A stretch of 64,000 nt of DNA, from assembly GCF_002860405.1 (NCBI RefSeq), contig NZ_NMWV01000025.1:180-64179 (forward strand), in the 5' to 3' direction. A program made the translations under genes and the position numbers. Shown here in pieces: positions 17,553-28,710 of the stretch. Under the pieces are notes generated by a model that had not been told where the DNA came from, searched no databases, and worked only from the letters and a program-made list of their open reading frames with translations. This DNA is from Bifidobacterium imperatoris (lineage in GTDB: Bacteria; Actinomycetota; Actinomycetes; Actinomycetales; Bifidobacteriaceae). Each line of letters begins with the position of its first letter. Position 1 is the stretch's first letter.

Positions 17553-18332
17553 TCAGGCGAGAGCGGATTCGGAGTCAGCGCCTTCAGGCAGGTAGGCGTC
17601 GTAGCCGTTCTCTTCGAGTTCATCGGCCAGCTCCGGACCACCGGTCTTAACGAAGTGGCCGTCAGCGAACACATGCACGATATCCGGCTTGATGTACTTC
17701 AAGATACGGGTGTAGTGGGTGACCATCAGGATACCGAACTGGTTGGCTTCCTTGGCACGGTTCACGCCTTCAGACACAATGCGGAGAGCATCCACATCGA
17801 GGCCGGAATCAGTTTCGTCAAGAATGGCGAACTTCGGCTTCAAGAGTTCGAGCTGAAGCACTTCAGCACGCTTCTTTTCACCACCGGAGAAGCCTTCGTT
17901 CACGGAGCGGGAAGCGAACTTTGGATCCATCTTGAGGCGCTTCATGGCTGCAGAAAGGTCCTTAGCCCACTGGCGGATGCCAGGAGCTTCGCCATCGATT
18001 TCGGTTTTGGCGGTCCTCAGGAAGTTGGTCATGGATACGCCCGGCACTTCCACCGGGTACTGCATGGCGAGGAACAGGCCGGCCTTGGCGCGCTCGTCCG
18101 GGGTCATCTTCAGGATATCCTGACCGTCCAGCAGGGCTTCGCCGGAATCGACTACGTACTTGGGGTGACCGGCGAGGGTGTAGGCCAGCGTGGACTTGCC
18201 GGAGCCGTTGGGCCCCATGATGGCATGCGTTTCACCGGAGTGTACGGTCAGGCTGGCGCCCTTAAGGATTTCCTTGGTGCCTTCCTTGGTTTCCACATGG
18301 ACGTGGAGGTCCTTGATTTCGAGTGTTGACAT
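17553..18332 (-). CDS. sufC: Fe-S assembly ATPase SufC
   Basis: SufC is the ABC-type ATPase of the SufBCD scaffold. Walker A GPNGSGKST, signature FSGGEKKRAEVLQ and Walker B FAILDETDSGLD are intact. At 259 residues it has the usual size, with an extra C-terminal tail (YDAYLPEGADSESALA). It lies 24 bases downstream of sufD. Confidence 0.96.
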   Translation of the reverse strand: MSTLEIKDLHVHVETKEGTKEILKGASLTVHSGETHAIMGPNGSGKSTLAYTLAGHPKYVVDSGEALLDGQDILKMTPDERAKAGLFLAMQYPVEVPGVSMTNFLRTAKTEIDGEAPGIRQWAKDLSAAMKRLKMDPKFASRSVNEGFSGGEKKRAEVLQLELLKPKFAILDETDSGLDVDALRIVSEGVNRAKEANQFGILMVTHYTRILKYIKPDIVHVFADGHFVKTGGPELADELEENGYDAYLPEGADSESALA

Positions 18333-18356
18333 GGTAATGCTCCTAAACGTTTGTTG

Positions 18357-19592
18357 TTACTTGTCTTCGAGGACCTGCGTCATGGCTGCATCTTCTCCGC
18401 GAGCCAGACGGCGGTCAATAACGTCCATCAGATGTTCGGAAATGGCAGGAATACCGATTTCCTCCACGAGTTCACCGAAGAAGCCACGCACCACGAGTTT
18501 GCGTGCTTCGGTTTCCGGGATGCCACGAGATTCGAGGTAGAACAGTTCTTCATCATCGAATCGGCCCACGGAAGAAGCGTGGCCAGCACCGATGATGTTA
18601 CCGTTCTCGATTTCGAGGTTCGGTTCGGAATCGGCGATAGCACCCGGGGTTAGCACAAGGTTGCGGTTGAGCTCATAGGAGTCAGTTCCGGGAGCGGTCG
18701 GCTGGATCAATGCGTTACCGACCCAAGTGGAGTGTGCTCCCTTGCCGTCAAGCGCACCCTTATAGACAACGCGCGACTTGCACTCGGGGTAGTTGTGCAC
18801 CACCATCGTGCGATGTTCGATGTGCTCACCGGGATCCACGAAGTAGATGCCAAGCATGTTGAGGTCGCCCTGTTCGCCGCCGAAGTCCTGGTCCATGCGA
18901 ATGCGAACAATGTCGCCGCTCAGAGTCACGACGGAATGGCGCAAGGAAGCACCTTCACCAACATGAATGCGATGGTTGCCCACATGCTTGGCGGTTTTCG
19001 CCCATTCCTGAATGAACGTGGTGGAGATGTGAGAGTCCTTGCCGGTGGTGATTTCAATGCCTTCCGCAAGACGAGCATCGCCGTCATGTTCCACCACAAC
19101 ATCTGCGTGGGCACGGTCGGCAGCTGCAATCACCAGATGGAAAGCGTCCAAATCTTCGCCTGCGCCGTGAACTTTGATCAGTACCGGCTGAGCGATTTCA
19201 CCATTCAGTTCGAGAACAGTGGCGGTTGCGCCAGAGTTCCATTCCACAGCGGAGACGCGATCATTCGGCTTGGAAACCGTGCCGGAAAGACCTTCACCGA
19301 GCTTTACCTGAGAAAGACTGACACCTTCAGCAAGAGGGGAACCGTCAATCATCGACACTTCAATCTGTGTTTCGCCAGATGGCTTGAACACAGTGAAGAA
19401 TTCGTTAATGCGCTCGATTGGCGTGTATCGCCATTCGTCCTGCTTGCGGTCCGGCATTGGATAATCGTTCGCATCAAACGAGCGAACGGCATGATCCACT
19501 GAAGACGGCATGGCAGCCGGAACGGCATACGGGTCATTGGGATCCGCGACCGGAATCTTGATTTCCTTGACGGGTGTAGTTGTATCGGCCAT
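18357..19592 (-). CDS. sufD: Fe-S assembly protein SufD
   Basis: SufD forms a heterodimer with SufB on the SufC ATPases. The 411 residues show the parallel beta-helix core with GEQGDLNMLGIYF and VYKGALDGKGAHSTWVGNAL, and the C-terminal conserved block HASSVGRFDDEELFYLESRG with the family histidine. It starts 5 bases after the sufB stop. Confidence 0.95.
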   Translation of the reverse strand: MADTTTPVKEIKIPVADPNDPYAVPAAMPSSVDHAVRSFDANDYPMPDRKQDEWRYTPIERINEFFTVFKPSGETQIEVSMIDGSPLAEGVSLSQVKLGEGLSGTVSKPNDRVSAVEWNSGATATVLELNGEIAQPVLIKVHGAGEDLDAFHLVIAAADRAHADVVVEHDGDARLAEGIEITTGKDSHISTTFIQEWAKTAKHVGNHRIHVGEGASLRHSVVTLSGDIVRIRMDQDFGGEQGDLNMLGIYFVDPGEHIEHRTMVVHNYPECKSRVVYKGALDGKGAHSTWVGNALIQPTAPGTDSYELNRNLVLTPGAIADSEPNLEIENGNIIGAGHASSVGRFDDEELFYLESRGIPETEARKLVVRGFFGELVEEIGIPAISEHLMDVIDRRLARGEDAAMTQVLEDK

Positions 19593-19597
19593 TGGTA

Positions 19598-21097
19598 TCA
19601 GCCCACCGATCCTTCCATCTGAAGTTCCACGAGTCTGTTGAGCTCAAGCGCGTATTCCATAGGCAGCTCACGGCTAATCGGCTCAACGAAGCCACGCACG
19701 ATCATGCCCTGTGCCTCCTCTTCGGTAAGACCACGGCTCATCAGATAGAACAGCTGGTCTTCGGAGATTTTGGAGACGGTTGCTTCGTGCGCCATTGACA
19801 CATCGTCTTCACGAACATCAACGTGAGGATATGTGTCGGAACGGGAGAAGTCATCCACCAGCAAAGCGTCGCACACGGTGGAATTGGAGGAGCCTTCCGC
19901 GCCCTTGACAATCTTGACCAGACCACGGTATGCGGAACGTCCACCACCACGGGAAATGGACTTGGCCACGATAGTGGAAGAAGTGTGCGGAGCCAGATGA
20001 ATCATCTTGGCACCAGTGTCCTGATACTGGCCCTTACCGGCGAAACCGAGGGACATCGTGGATGCCTTGGCGTATGGCTCAGCAAGAATGCAGGCAGGAT
20101 ACTTCATCGTTGCCTTGGAACCAATATTGCCATCCACCCATTCCATCGTGCCACCTTCGCGCACGTAGGCACGCTGGGTCACGAGATTGTAGACGTTGTT
20201 CGACCAGTTTTGCACGGTGGTGTAGCGCACACGAGCATGCTTCTCGACGATGATTTCCACGATGGCGGCGTGCAGAGAATCCTCGGACCAAATCGGAGCC
20301 GTGCAGCCTTCCACATAGTGCACATAGGAGCCTTCATCGGCGATGATCAGCGTGCGTTCGAACTGACCCATTGCCGGAGTGTTAATACGGAAGTAGGCCT
20401 GCAGCGGAATATCCACATGCACACCCTTCGGCACGTAGACGAATGAACCGCCGGACCATGCGGCAGTGTTCAATGCACCGAACTTGTTGTCTTCAGGAGG
20501 AACAACCGTGCCGAAGTACTTCTTGACAAGTTCAGGATATTCGCGCACCGCGGTGTCGGTGTCTACGAAAATAACACCCTTCTTCTTCAGGTCTTCCTGA
20601 ATGGAGTTGTAAATCACCTCAGACTCGTACTGTGCGGCCACGCCGGAAACCAAGCGCTTCTTCTCGGCTTCGGGAATGCCAAGACGGTCATACGTGTTAC
20701 GGATATCGTCCGGCAGCTCATCCCAGCTTTTGGCCTGCTTGTCAATCGGCTTGACGTAGTACTTGAAATCATCGGCGTTGAAGCCGGAAAGATCAACGCC
20801 CCACTGCGGCATTGGCTTTTCCAAGAATGCCTTGAATCCACGCAGACGCATGTCGAGCATCCACTGAGGTTCGCCTTTATCCGCGCTGATGGCGCGAACT
20901 ACATTTTCATCGATACCACGTTTGGCAGCTTCACCAGCGGCGTCGGAATCATGCCAACCATAGCTGTAATCGCCGAACTGGCTGATGATTTCATCATCCT
21001 GCTTGATTTTATCCTCGTTAACGCGGGTGCGATCAGCCACATACTGGCTCATCTCCACGTCAGCGGCGGCGTTTGGTGCTGTGTTTTCGCTCACCAT
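19598..21097 (-). CDS. sufB: Fe-S assembly protein SufB
   Basis: SufB is the scaffold subunit on which the cluster forms. The 499-residue protein contains the conserved blocks [40 protein letters not shown] with the cysteine, and the C-terminal [20 protein letters not shown]. The start at 21097 has GGAAGG 5 bases upstream. It is the first gene of the operon sufB-D-C-S-U-T; no SufR-type regulator gene accompanies it. Confidence 0.96.
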   Translation of the reverse strand: MVSENTAPNAAADVEMSQYVADRTRVNEDKIKQDDEIISQFGDYSYGWHDSDAAGEAAKRGIDENVVRAISADKGEPQWMLDMRLRGFKAFLEKPMPQWGVDLSGFNADDFKYYVKPIDKQAKSWDELPDDIRNTYDRLGIPEAEKKRLVSGVAAQYESEVIYNSIQEDLKKKGVIFVDTDTAVREYPELVKKYFGTVVPPEDNKFGALNTAAWSGGSFVYVPKGVHVDIPLQAYFRINTPAMGQFERTLIIADEGSYVHYVEGCTAPIWSEDSLHAAIVEIIVEKHARVRYTTVQNWSNNVYNLVTQRAYVREGGTMEWVDGNIGSKATMKYPACILAEPYAKASTMSLGFAGKGQYQDTGAKMIHLAPHTSSTIVAKSISRGGGRSAYRGLVKIVKGAEGSSNSTVCDALLVDDFSRSDTYPHVDVREDDVSMAHEATVSKISEDQLFYLMSRGLTEEEAQGMIVRGFVEPISRELPMEYALELNRLVELQMEGSVG

Positions 21098-21261
21098 CCT
21101 GCCTTCCTTGTTACTCGCTTAGTCCTACGTAAACCTAACAGAACCTGTGTCGAAACACTACTAGCCGCACTGAATATTGGCTGTACGCTTACGTGATATA
21201 CGGCACATATTGTTTCGTATGCACTGTGATTGTGAATCTCTATTGTTTTTGGATACGAAAA

Positions 21262-21283
21262 GAGGGCCTGTATACAGGCCCTC
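21262..21283. terminator. Terminator of the L,D-transpeptidase gene
   Basis: A perfect 22-bp palindrome (arm GAGGGCCTGTA) lies 23 bases past the transpeptidase stop; reading leftwards it is followed by TTTTCG, so it suits the minus strand. Confidence 0.85.
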
Positions 21284-21306
21284 ACATCGCGCTTTTGCTT
21301 CTGCGA

Positions 21307-22935
21307 TCAGAGCTGGACGTGCACCGTAGTCCCCATCAGGCACCAGTCGTAGAACCAATCGGACACATCCCAGCCAATGCCCACGCAGCCGTGGGAGATG
21401 TTGTTCATATTGGCGATCGAAGCATCGCTGGTGAAGCTGGACTTGGCGATACGGTGGATGGCGCAACCATCCTTGGAGAAGTAGTTCACGTCTCCCACGC
21501 CCTTAACGCTCCAATGGCTTACCGAGCCATCGGAAAGCGTAAGGTTGCCGCTCATGTCCTGAGTCGGATACTTCAGCCAAACCTTGAAATCACCGGTCGG
21601 CGTGCACAAATCACCTTCGCACACACCAGTGGTGCGGTTGTTGTCCTGACCAACTGAAGCATGGAAGGTCTTGATTTCCTGACCATTCTCATATACGTGA
21701 ACAAGACGATCGGAAAGATCAACCACCACATGACGCTTCGTGCTCTTGGTCTGCATCGGGTCAACCGTGCCGTCCACGGAAACCGAGCCACTGCCTTTAG
21801 CCAGAGCCTCCACGGCATCCTTACCGATGTTCGAGTCAGCACCGGATGCGATGGTCACACCATCATGGCCTTCCTTGATGACCTGCAACACATCGTTGTC
21901 GTTATTGACGATGACGTCACGGTCCTCGCGATCGGTGTGCAGGTTTGGCTTAACGGAATCGTCGTAGTACTGCTGAATCTTGCTGGCATTGAAGACCACA
22001 TAACCGTTGCGGGTTTCGCCAGACTGAAGTTTGCCATTCTTATTGGCATCAATACGAGTAGACGCTGCCAATGCCTGGGCATCAATTGCGGCAATCTGGT
22101 GATCGGCCACCTTAATGGCTACCGGATTGGCGATCAACGAATCAAGCGTGGCCTTGGCATTGTTGGCCACATCATCAGTTACCGCGGGCTCGGTGTTCTT
22201 CAGAGCAACAGTCACTGCCTTGGCAGGCTCATCACCAAGGGTTTTGACGCTGGCCAAAGCAGCTTGGGCAACAGGCTTAGCTTCAATACCTTCACCTTGC
22301 TGACCGGCAACAACATCAAAGCCATTGCCATCCGCATTCAACTGCACTTTAGCGTCGACTGGCTTGACTTCGTTTACGCCCAGCTTGGCGTTCAACGTTG
22401 TGTTATCTGCCGCACCGGCGCTGGCAGGAGCAACGGTCACATTCTTCTTCACCCAGAATGCGTACTGCTGCCACCAAGCATCGCCGCGCTTGGCATTCAC
22501 CACATCAGAGGCAATGGCATCGGAGTCAACACTCAAACCCATGTCTTTCAAGCTGACCTTGGCCGTCTTGCCTTCGTACTTCACCGATACGGTGGCATTA
22601 TTCACGGCATCATCGATCTGAGCAGCAATATGACTTTGGCTTTGACCCATTACCGGATTGCCCCACAAGGTTACGCCCGGCAATGCATGAGACTGGAAGA
22701 ACCAGAATCCACCACCAAATAATGCGCCCAAAACAACGACTACACCCAGCACAATCCACGGCCAAATCACACGATGCTTGCCATGCTTGACCCTCAACGC
22801 ATGATCATCCACCTCTTGAATAGGAGGCTGCACTACATCAAAAGGCGTGAATACCGCCGTAGCCTCACCATCACTCACAGCCTGCACCGTTCCAGGTTGA
22901 GGCACACCCATCGACTGTCCAAAGTTATCAGTCAT
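21307..22935 (-). CDS. L,D-transpeptidase (YkuD domain), membrane-anchored
   Basis: The enzyme forms 3-3 peptidoglycan cross-links or attaches proteins to the wall. A cytoplasmic N-terminus of about 55 residues precedes one membrane helix (IVLGVVVVLGALFGGGFWFF). A long extracytoplasmic part with a putative peptidoglycan-binding region follows, then the YkuD domain with the catalytic motif HGCVGIGWDVSDWFYD. The conserved HRIAKSSFTSDASIA stretch precedes it. Length 542 residues is typical of actinobacterial forms with two N-terminal spacer domains. Confidence 0.92.
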   Translation of the reverse strand: MTDNFGQSMGVPQPGTVQAVSDGEATAVFTPFDVVQPPIQEVDDHALRVKHGKHRVIWPWIVLGVVVVLGALFGGGFWFFQSHALPGVTLWGNPVMGQSQSHIAAQIDDAVNNATVSVKYEGKTAKVSLKDMGLSVDSDAIASDVVNAKRGDAWWQQYAFWVKKNVTVAPASAGAADNTTLNAKLGVNEVKPVDAKVQLNADGNGFDVVAGQQGEGIEAKPVAQAALASVKTLGDEPAKAVTVALKNTEPAVTDDVANNAKATLDSLIANPVAIKVADHQIAAIDAQALAASTRIDANKNGKLQSGETRNGYVVFNASKIQQYYDDSVKPNLHTDREDRDVIVNNDNDVLQVIKEGHDGVTIASGADSNIGKDAVEALAKGSGSVSVDGTVDPMQTKSTKRHVVVDLSDRLVHVYENGQEIKTFHASVGQDNNRTTGVCEGDLCTPTGDFKVWLKYPTQDMSGNLTLSDGSVSHWSVKGVGDVNYFSKDGCAIHRIAKSSFTSDASIANMNNISHGCVGIGWDVSDWFYDWCLMGTTVHVQL

Positions 22936-23001
22936 ATTGAACTCTTACGTATTCTCTCGTTGCTGTTTCTGCAGTGCTCGCGCACATGCGATTTATTATG
23001 C

Positions 23002-23040
23002 ACTAAGGCCATGAATTCCTCATGAATTCATGGCCTTAGT
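23002..23040. terminator. Long hairpin between pyrG and the L,D-transpeptidase gene
   Basis: A perfect 17-bp stem, ACTAAGGCCATGAATTC on the left arm, closes on 5 bases. It lies downstream of pyrG on the minus strand and upstream of the transpeptidase start. It has no T-run, so it may act as a terminator only weakly. Confidence 0.6.
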
Positions 23041-23053
23041 ATGCATCTAGCGT

Positions 23054-23071
23054 ACGTGATTTATATCACGT
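23054..23071. promoter_or_regulatory. CRP/FNR-like palindrome downstream of pyrG
   Basis: ACGTGATTTATATCACGT is an 18-bp palindrome with the spacing of CRP/FNR-type sites (GTGA-N6-TCAC). It lies about 120 bases upstream of the transpeptidase start and could regulate that gene. No regulator is visible in the window. Confidence 0.35.
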
Positions 23072-23092
23072 CTCACGCTGTTCAATGCTTAT

Positions 23093-24754
23093 TCAGCGTG
23101 CCTGCTGATGATCAAGAGCAGCCTTCACCAGACCTGCGAACAGCGGGTGCGGCTTGGTCGGGCGAGACTTGAACTCCGGGTGAGCCTGAGTGGCCACGTA
23201 GAACGGATGCACGTCTTGCGGGAGCTCAACGAACTCGGTGAGTTCGCCGTCCGGGCTCTGGCCGGAGATACGCAGACCGCCCTCGCGCAGACGATCCTTG
23301 TAAGCCACATTGACCTCGTAACGGTGGCGATGACGCTCGGTGACGTGCGTGGTGCCGTAGAGCTCGGCGACCAAGGAGCCTTCTTCAAGCTCTGCCGGGT
23401 ATGAACCGAGGCGCATAGTGTGTCCCATATCGCCCTTGCCAGCCACGATATCCTTCTGCTCTTCCATCGTGGCAATCACCGGGTTGGCGCAATCCGGCTC
23501 GAATTCGGTGGAGTTGGCGTCTTCGATGCCAAGTACGTGGCGAGCGTATTCGATGACCATCGACTGCAGGCCGAGGCACAGGCCGAGCGCCGGCAGACCA
23601 TTCTCACGAGCGAACTTCAGAGCGCCGATCTTGCCTTCAATGCCACGGATGCCGAAGCCACCGGGAATCACGATGCCGTCGATGTTGTCGAGGGCGGCAG
23701 CGGCACCTTCAGTGGTTTCGCAGCGATCGGCGGCAACCCACTTGACGTTGACCTTGGCCCAGTTGGCGAAGCCGCCAGCCTTGATGGCCTCGGTGACGGA
23801 CAGGTACGCGTCCGGCAGATCGATGTACTTGCCGACGATGGCGATGTTGACTTCATGCTTGGGGTGGTGCACACGCTCAAGCAAATCAGCCCACTCATCC
23901 CAGTCGACATCGTGGAATGGCAGGCCAAGCTCGCGAACCACGTAAGCGTCAAGGCCCTCTTCGAACAGGATCTTCGGCACATCATAGATGCTCGGGGCAT
24001 CCACGCAGTTGACCACGCCTTCCGGATCCACATCGCACATCAGGGAGATCTTGTCCTTGATGCCTTGGTTCAGCGGGCGATCGGAACGCAGCACCAAGGC
24101 GTCCGGGGAGATGCCGAGCTGACGCAGCATCATCACGGAGTGCTGGGTCGGCTTGGTCTTAAGCTCATGGGCTGCAGAGATGTACGGCACAAGAGAAACG
24201 TGCACGAACATGCAGTTCTCCGGGCCGAGATCGCGACGCACTTCGCGAGCGGCCTCAAGGAACGGCTGAGATTCGATATCGCCTACGGTACCGCCGATTT
24301 CGGTGATGATCACATCAACATCGTCGGATGCCTGGGCGCGCATACGAGACTTGATTTCGTTGGTGATGTGCGGGATGACCTGAACGCACTGGCCAAGGTA
24401 TTCACCTGCACGCTCCTTGCGCAGCACCTCCTGGTAAATCTGACCAGTGGTGACATTGGCCTTCTGGGAGAGGAAAACATCAAGGAAGCGCTCGTAGTGG
24501 CCGATGTCCAGATCGGTCTCAGCGCCATCCTCGGTCACGTACACTTCACCGTGCTGGAACGGGTTCATGGTACCCGGATCCACGTTGATGTACGGATCCA
24601 GCTTCTGCTGGAGCACATGAATGCCACGGCTGCGCAGCAAACGTCCGAGGGACGAAGCAGTCAGGCCTTTACCGAGGGAGGAAACAACACCACCAGTGAC
24701 GAAAATATGCTTGGTGACGTGTTCTTGAGAATTGCCATGTGTTCTTCTAACCAT
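23093..24754 (-). CDS. pyrG: CTP synthase
   Basis: CTP synthase aminates UTP to CTP using glutamine. The N-terminal synthetase domain begins [20 protein letters not shown] and includes [19 protein letters not shown]. The C-terminal glutaminase domain has the nucleophile in GLCLGLQSM and the histidine/glutamate pair in [14 protein letters not shown]. The 553 residues include a short N-terminal extension. It may be transcribed with the aro genes upstream. Confidence 0.97.
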   Translation of the reverse strand: MVRRTHGNSQEHVTKHIFVTGGVVSSLGKGLTASSLGRLLRSRGIHVLQQKLDPYINVDPGTMNPFQHGEVYVTEDGAETDLDIGHYERFLDVFLSQKANVTTGQIYQEVLRKERAGEYLGQCVQVIPHITNEIKSRMRAQASDDVDVIITEIGGTVGDIESQPFLEAAREVRRDLGPENCMFVHVSLVPYISAAHELKTKPTQHSVMMLRQLGISPDALVLRSDRPLNQGIKDKISLMCDVDPEGVVNCVDAPSIYDVPKILFEEGLDAYVVRELGLPFHDVDWDEWADLLERVHHPKHEVNIAIVGKYIDLPDAYLSVTEAIKAGGFANWAKVNVKWVAADRCETTEGAAAALDNIDGIVIPGGFGIRGIEGKIGALKFARENGLPALGLCLGLQSMVIEYARHVLGIEDANSTEFEPDCANPVIATMEEQKDIVAGKGDMGHTMRLGSYPAELEEGSLVAELYGTTHVTERHRHRYEVNVAYKDRLREGGLRISGQSPDGELTEFVELPQDVHPFYVATQAHPEFKSRPTKPHPLFAGLVKAALDHQQAR

Positions 24755-24830
24755 GGAATTTCACTCTATCATCCGCGCATGACGCGATGTCAAACGTGTG
24801 TTCCCTCCTCTATTCGTTTATTGATGCTTA

Positions 24831-25277
24831 TTACTCGGCAAGCAGATGCGCAATGGCTTCGATGGCCAGTTTGTATCCGTAGAAACCCATGCCGGTGATG
24901 GTACCGGTGGCGACTGGGCTGATCACGGAACGCTTGCGGAACTCATCTCGGGCGGATGGATTGGAAATATGCACCTCCATCAGCGGCAAACCGGCATCAC
25001 CCACCATGTGCGCAGCATCGGCAAGGGCATAGCTGTAATGGGTGAAGGCGGCCGGGTTCATGACCACCGGAGTTTTTTCGTCGGCCGCCTGATGCATCCA
25101 ATGCACCATTTCGGCTTCGTCGTCGGTCTGACGCACTTCGACCTCGAGGCCCAATTCTTTGCCCCATGCGGTGCACAGACGGCGTAGCTCTTCCAAATCC
25201 TGGCGTCCGTACACATCCGGCTGACGCACACCAAGACGGCCCAGATTGGGACCATTGACAACGATGATTTTGGTCAT
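24831..25277 (-). CDS. aroQ: 3-dehydroquinate dehydratase, type II
   Basis: The enzyme removes water from 3-dehydroquinate in the shikimate pathway. The 148-residue protein shows the type II hallmarks VVNGPNLGRLGVRQPDVYG, the NPAAFTHYSYALADA stretch, and VHISNPSARDEFRKRS. It is 9 bases downstream of the aroKB fusion, within an aroC-aroKB-aroQ cluster. Confidence 0.95.
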   Translation of the reverse strand: MTKIIVVNGPNLGRLGVRQPDVYGRQDLEELRRLCTAWGKELGLEVEVRQTDDEAEMVHWMHQAADEKTPVVMNPAAFTHYSYALADAAHMVGDAGLPLMEVHISNPSARDEFRKRSVISPVATGTITGMGFYGYKLAIEAIAHLLAE

Positions 25278-25286
25278 GACTGCTCC

Positions 25287-26909
25287 TTACTGCTGAATGC
25301 GGCGGAATGCTTCTTCCACATCCTCGACGGGTGGGTTATCGAGATGAACCACATGGCCGATGGAATCAAGAACCACGAATCGCAGCTCATTGCCTCGCGC
25401 CTTCTTATCGCGATGCATCAGGGCGAGCACATCTTCAAATGAGCCACCGTTCCACGAAGTGGGCAATCCCAGAGAAGACAGCAGCGAACGATGGTAGTCC
25501 ACCACATCACGATCGATAAGTCCCATGATATTGGCAAGTTCCGCGGCATACACCATGCCCACGGCCACAGCGTTGCCATGACGCCAGCGGAAGTGCTCCA
25601 GCTTTTCAATGGCGTGGCCCAACGTATGGCCGTAATTCAGGAACTCACGAAGTCCCTTCTCCTTCAGATCGGAAGAGACGTGGTAAGCCTTGACCTTTAC
25701 CGTGCGTTCGATGAGTTCAGCGACTACTTCCTCAAGAGGCGAACCCAGGAACGTCTGGCCGTTGAAGTTCTTCAGCTCGCTGGCATGCTCTTCGAGAATG
25801 TGCAGAATCTCGGTATCACGAATGAAACCGGACTTTGCCACTTCGCCTAGGCCTTCGATGAAAATATCGTTCGGAAGCGAGGCCAACGTGGTCATATCCG
25901 CCAAGACTCCAGCCGGCGTATAGAACGATCCGACCAGATTCTTACCTTGCGGCGTGTTAATGCCGGTTTTGCCACCGGTGGAAGCATCAACCATAGCCAG
26001 CAATGAGGTCGGGCAGTTGACGTATCGAATGCCGCGCATCCATGTAGCCGCCACGAATCCAGCCAAATCAGTGGCGGCACCGCCACCGACACCCACCACG
26101 GCATCCGAGCGGGTAAAACCTTCGTTGCCAAGGCGTTCCCAAATGCCATTGGCCACGGTAATGGTCTTGCCTGGTTCGGCATCAGGAATCACAATGTCGG
26201 AGACTTCATAGCCACCTTGGCGTAGCAGCGCGCGGACACGATCGGAATGGCGCTGCACCGGCTGAGTATGAATCAGAGCAATTTTGCGAGGCTTGGTACC
26301 GAGCACATCCACCAATCGGTTCATAGCGCCTTCGCCGATAGCAACATCGTAAGGCTCAATGGTTGCGCCATTCACATGAACGATTCGTTGGGAAACCATA
26401 TCTATCACTTTCTTGGCAGCACCTTGTGGGGTGAGTCCTCGGGTATGTACGTGAACATTGGACACGTCGTGGAACACAGGGTCGCGTTGCTTATACAGCT
26501 TCTTCCATCGAGCATTGGCGTCACCGTTGAGCATGGGGCGACCGCCGCCGCGATTCGCGCGTTCCATAGCTTCCTGAGGGTCCGCGTCGAGGTATACCAC
26601 CTTGCCGCCACGCTCAATATAAGTTGCCAGCTCGCGCTGAGTGGAAGGAGTCATTGGCGCTCCTCCGCCAAGGGAGAAAATACCGTCGAAATCCTCGAGG
26701 AAATCGGCGATAACATCCGCTTCAACGTCTCGAAAAGCCGGCTCACCATACTTTTCGAAATATGCGGGAATCTTCATGCCGACTTCGCGTTCGATCTCAG
26801 CATCCGCGTCAGCGAACGGAAGATGAAGCATATGCGCCACTTCCTTGCCAACACGGGTTTTGCCGGCACCCATCATGCCAAGAATTACTGCATAAGGATG
26901 TGCTGCCAT
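25287..26909 (-). CDS. aroKB: Bifunctional shikimate kinase / 3-dehydroquinate synthase
   Basis: Two shikimate-pathway enzymes are fused in one 540-residue chain. Residues 1-170 are shikimate kinase with P-loop GMMGAGKT, the DADAEIE motif and FSLGGGAPM. Residues 180-540 are the NAD-dependent dehydroquinate synthase with [32 protein letters not shown] and [11 protein letters not shown]. The two domains catalyse non-consecutive steps (5 and 2). Such an aroKB fusion is known in bifidobacteria; both active sites look intact. Confidence 0.95.
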   Translation of the reverse strand: MAAHPYAVILGMMGAGKTRVGKEVAHMLHLPFADADAEIEREVGMKIPAYFEKYGEPAFRDVEADVIADFLEDFDGIFSLGGGAPMTPSTQRELATYIERGGKVVYLDADPQEAMERANRGGGRPMLNGDANARWKKLYKQRDPVFHDVSNVHVHTRGLTPQGAAKKVIDMVSQRIVHVNGATIEPYDVAIGEGAMNRLVDVLGTKPRKIALIHTQPVQRHSDRVRALLRQGGYEVSDIVIPDAEPGKTITVANGIWERLGNEGFTRSDAVVGVGGGAATDLAGFVAATWMRGIRYVNCPTSLLAMVDASTGGKTGINTPQGKNLVGSFYTPAGVLADMTTLASLPNDIFIEGLGEVAKSGFIRDTEILHILEEHASELKNFNGQTFLGSPLEEVVAELIERTVKVKAYHVSSDLKEKGLREFLNYGHTLGHAIEKLEHFRWRHGNAVAVGMVYAAELANIMGLIDRDVVDYHRSLLSSLGLPTSWNGGSFEDVLALMHRDKKARGNELRFVVLDSIGHVVHLDNPPVEDVEEAFRRIQQ

Positions 26910-26926
26910 ATCATCACATCCTGTAA

Positions 26927-28114
26927 TCAGCGCATGTGCTCGGGCCAGGAAGCCAGGTAAGATTCAAGATTGCGATGCGTTTCCTCAACGCTGTCGCCAC
27001 CGAACTTGTCCAAGGCGTACTGGGCAAGAGTCAAGCGAACCATTGCCTCGGCCACTACGGCCGCAGCCGGCACCGCCGTGCTATCAGAACGCTGATTGAT
27101 GGCCTTTGCCGCTTCGCCAGTGAGCACGTCGACGGTACGCAATGCCTTCGGAATGGAAGGAATCGGCTTCATGGCACCGCGTACGCGAATCACCTGACCA
27201 TTGGACATGCCGCCTTCAATACCACCTGCACGGTTGGAGAGACGGTCGATGCGGCCATCCGCGTTCACCACGATTTCGTCGTGAGCCTGAGAACCGGGGC
27301 GAGCAGCCTCAAGGAAGCCATCACCGATTTCGACGCCCTTGAACGCTTGAATGCCCATAATGGCGCTGGCCAATGCCGCATCAAGACGACGATCGGATTC
27401 CACATACGTACCGATACCGGCGGGTACACCGTAGGCAAGCACTTCCACCACACCGCCAAGCGTATCGGCCGCGGCCTTGGCTTCGTCAATGCGCTCAATG
27501 ATGCGCTGCTCCCCTTCTTTGTCAAGAGTGCGCACCGGAGAAGCGTCCAATGCTTCCACATCGTCCGGAGTCGGCAGCGGCAAATCAGGATTGGTGGAGA
27601 CGCCGCCAAGTGCCACTACATGAGATACGGTTCGAATGCCGAACGCCTGCTCGAGGAACTGACGAGCAACTTCGCCAAGTGCCACGCGGGATGCAGTTTC
27701 ACGAGCGCTGGAACGCTCCAACACCGGACGAGCATCGTCAAAACCATACTTGCGCATACCGGTCAAATCGGCATGGCCTGGGCGGGGGCGGCTCAACGGA
27801 GCATTGCGACCTTCGCGAGGTAGATCATGGTCGAGTGCATCAGCGCTCATGACTTCGGTCCATTTCGGCCATTCAGTGTTGGCGATTTCAATGGCCACCG
27901 GAGAGCCAAGCGTCAAACCATGACGCACGCCAGTGAGCAGACGCACCTGATCCTGCTCGAACTTCATGCGTGCGCCGCGACCATATCCCAAACGACGACG
28001 CGCCAAGGCAGCAACGATATCGTTTGTGCTGATTCGGATGCCGGCCGGCAGTCCTTCAATCATGGCCACCAAGGCCTCACCGTGAGACTCTCCCGCCGTC
28101 TGCCAGCGCAACAT
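26927..28114 (-). CDS. aroC: Chorismate synthase
   Basis: The last shikimate-pathway step, needing reduced FMN. The start [18 protein letters not shown] is chosen at 28114 because GAGAGGGA precedes it and the family begins here; a frame from 28141 would add 9 residues. Signatures [20 protein letters not shown] and [18 protein letters not shown] are intact. It is 395 residues and opens the leftward aro cluster, divergent from the prepilin-peptidase gene. Confidence 0.95.
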   Translation of the reverse strand: MLRWQTAGESHGEALVAMIEGLPAGIRISTNDIVAALARRRLGYGRGARMKFEQDQVRLLTGVRHGLTLGSPVAIEIANTEWPKWTEVMSADALDHDLPREGRNAPLSRPRPGHADLTGMRKYGFDDARPVLERSSARETASRVALGEVARQFLEQAFGIRTVSHVVALGGVSTNPDLPLPTPDDVEALDASPVRTLDKEGEQRIIERIDEAKAAADTLGGVVEVLAYGVPAGIGTYVESDRRLDAALASAIMGIQAFKGVEIGDGFLEAARPGSQAHDEIVVNADGRIDRLSNRAGGIEGGMSNGQVIRVRGAMKPIPSIPKALRTVDVLTGEAAKAINQRSDSTAVPAAAVVAEAMVRLTLAQYALDKFGGDSVEETHRNLESYLASWPEHMR

Positions 28115-28164
28115 AGCATCCCTCTCATTCCAGATGGTCAATAACTAGGGGATAATGGTAAGCC

Positions 28165-28632
28165 ATGCCATACCTGTTCACTCTTCCCGGTCTGCTATGT
28201 GAGCTTGCGTTGTCCATTGAAGACATGCGAGTGAGACGGGTTCCTTTGCCTTGGGTAGCTATTGGCGCTCTGGTGCAGCTTATTGCCGTATTGGTATACG
28301 CCGTTATGACCAATGATTTGTTCGTATTACTGCAAACGCTGTTGTTTACAGTGCTGTGCTGTCTTATTCAGTTTGCATTGGCATTGATTGTGCCACGCTC
28401 ATTGGGATTTGGCGATGTGACCGCGTTGGTGCCGGTTGGGCTCGCAGTTGGCATGTTCGGTCTGTTTACCATTGTGTTGTGGTGGTTGGCTATGGGAATC
28501 TGCGGTCTTATTTGGATAGGATGTTGGACTAAGTTGAGCCACCCGCAATCGGCTTACGCCGGCAAAGTACCTTATGTGCCGGTAATACTGGTGGCGGCAA
28601 TCATTGCGTTGATGTTGAGCGCGGTGCTGTAA
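28165..28632 (+). CDS. A24-type prepilin peptidase-like membrane protein
   Basis: The 155-residue protein is almost entirely hydrophobic, with about six membrane helices. It keeps the two aspartates of the GXGD aspartyl proteases: SIEDMRVRRVP and GFGDVTALVPVG. It lacks the N-terminal cysteine-rich methylase domain of full PilD, so it resembles the CpaA/TadV class that processes Tad/Flp pilins. No pilin gene lies near it in the window. Confidence 0.78.
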   Translation: MPYLFTLPGLLCELALSIEDMRVRRVPLPWVAIGALVQLIAVLVYAVMTNDLFVLLQTLLFTVLCCLIQFALALIVPRSLGFGDVTALVPVGLAVGMFGLFTIVLWWLAMGICGLIWIGCWTKLSHPQSAYAGKVPYVPVILVAAIIALMLSAVL

Positions 28633-28674
28633 CTTAACTGTTTATGCATTGAGGTTGTGTGTTTTGCATAACAA

Positions 28675-28700
28675 AAGTGCCTCCCCTGTGGGAGGCACTT
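28675..28700. terminator. Bidirectional terminator, prepilin peptidase / mltG
   Basis: A perfect 11-bp stem AAGTGCCTCCC with loop CTGT lies between the convergent genes. Confidence 0.85.
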
Positions 28701-28710
28701 ACAAGCTGAA

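Noticed and set aside
23420-24898. A 492-codon plus-strand frame opposite pyrG
   Set aside because: Shadow of pyrG; composition is that of antisense high-GC coding DNA.
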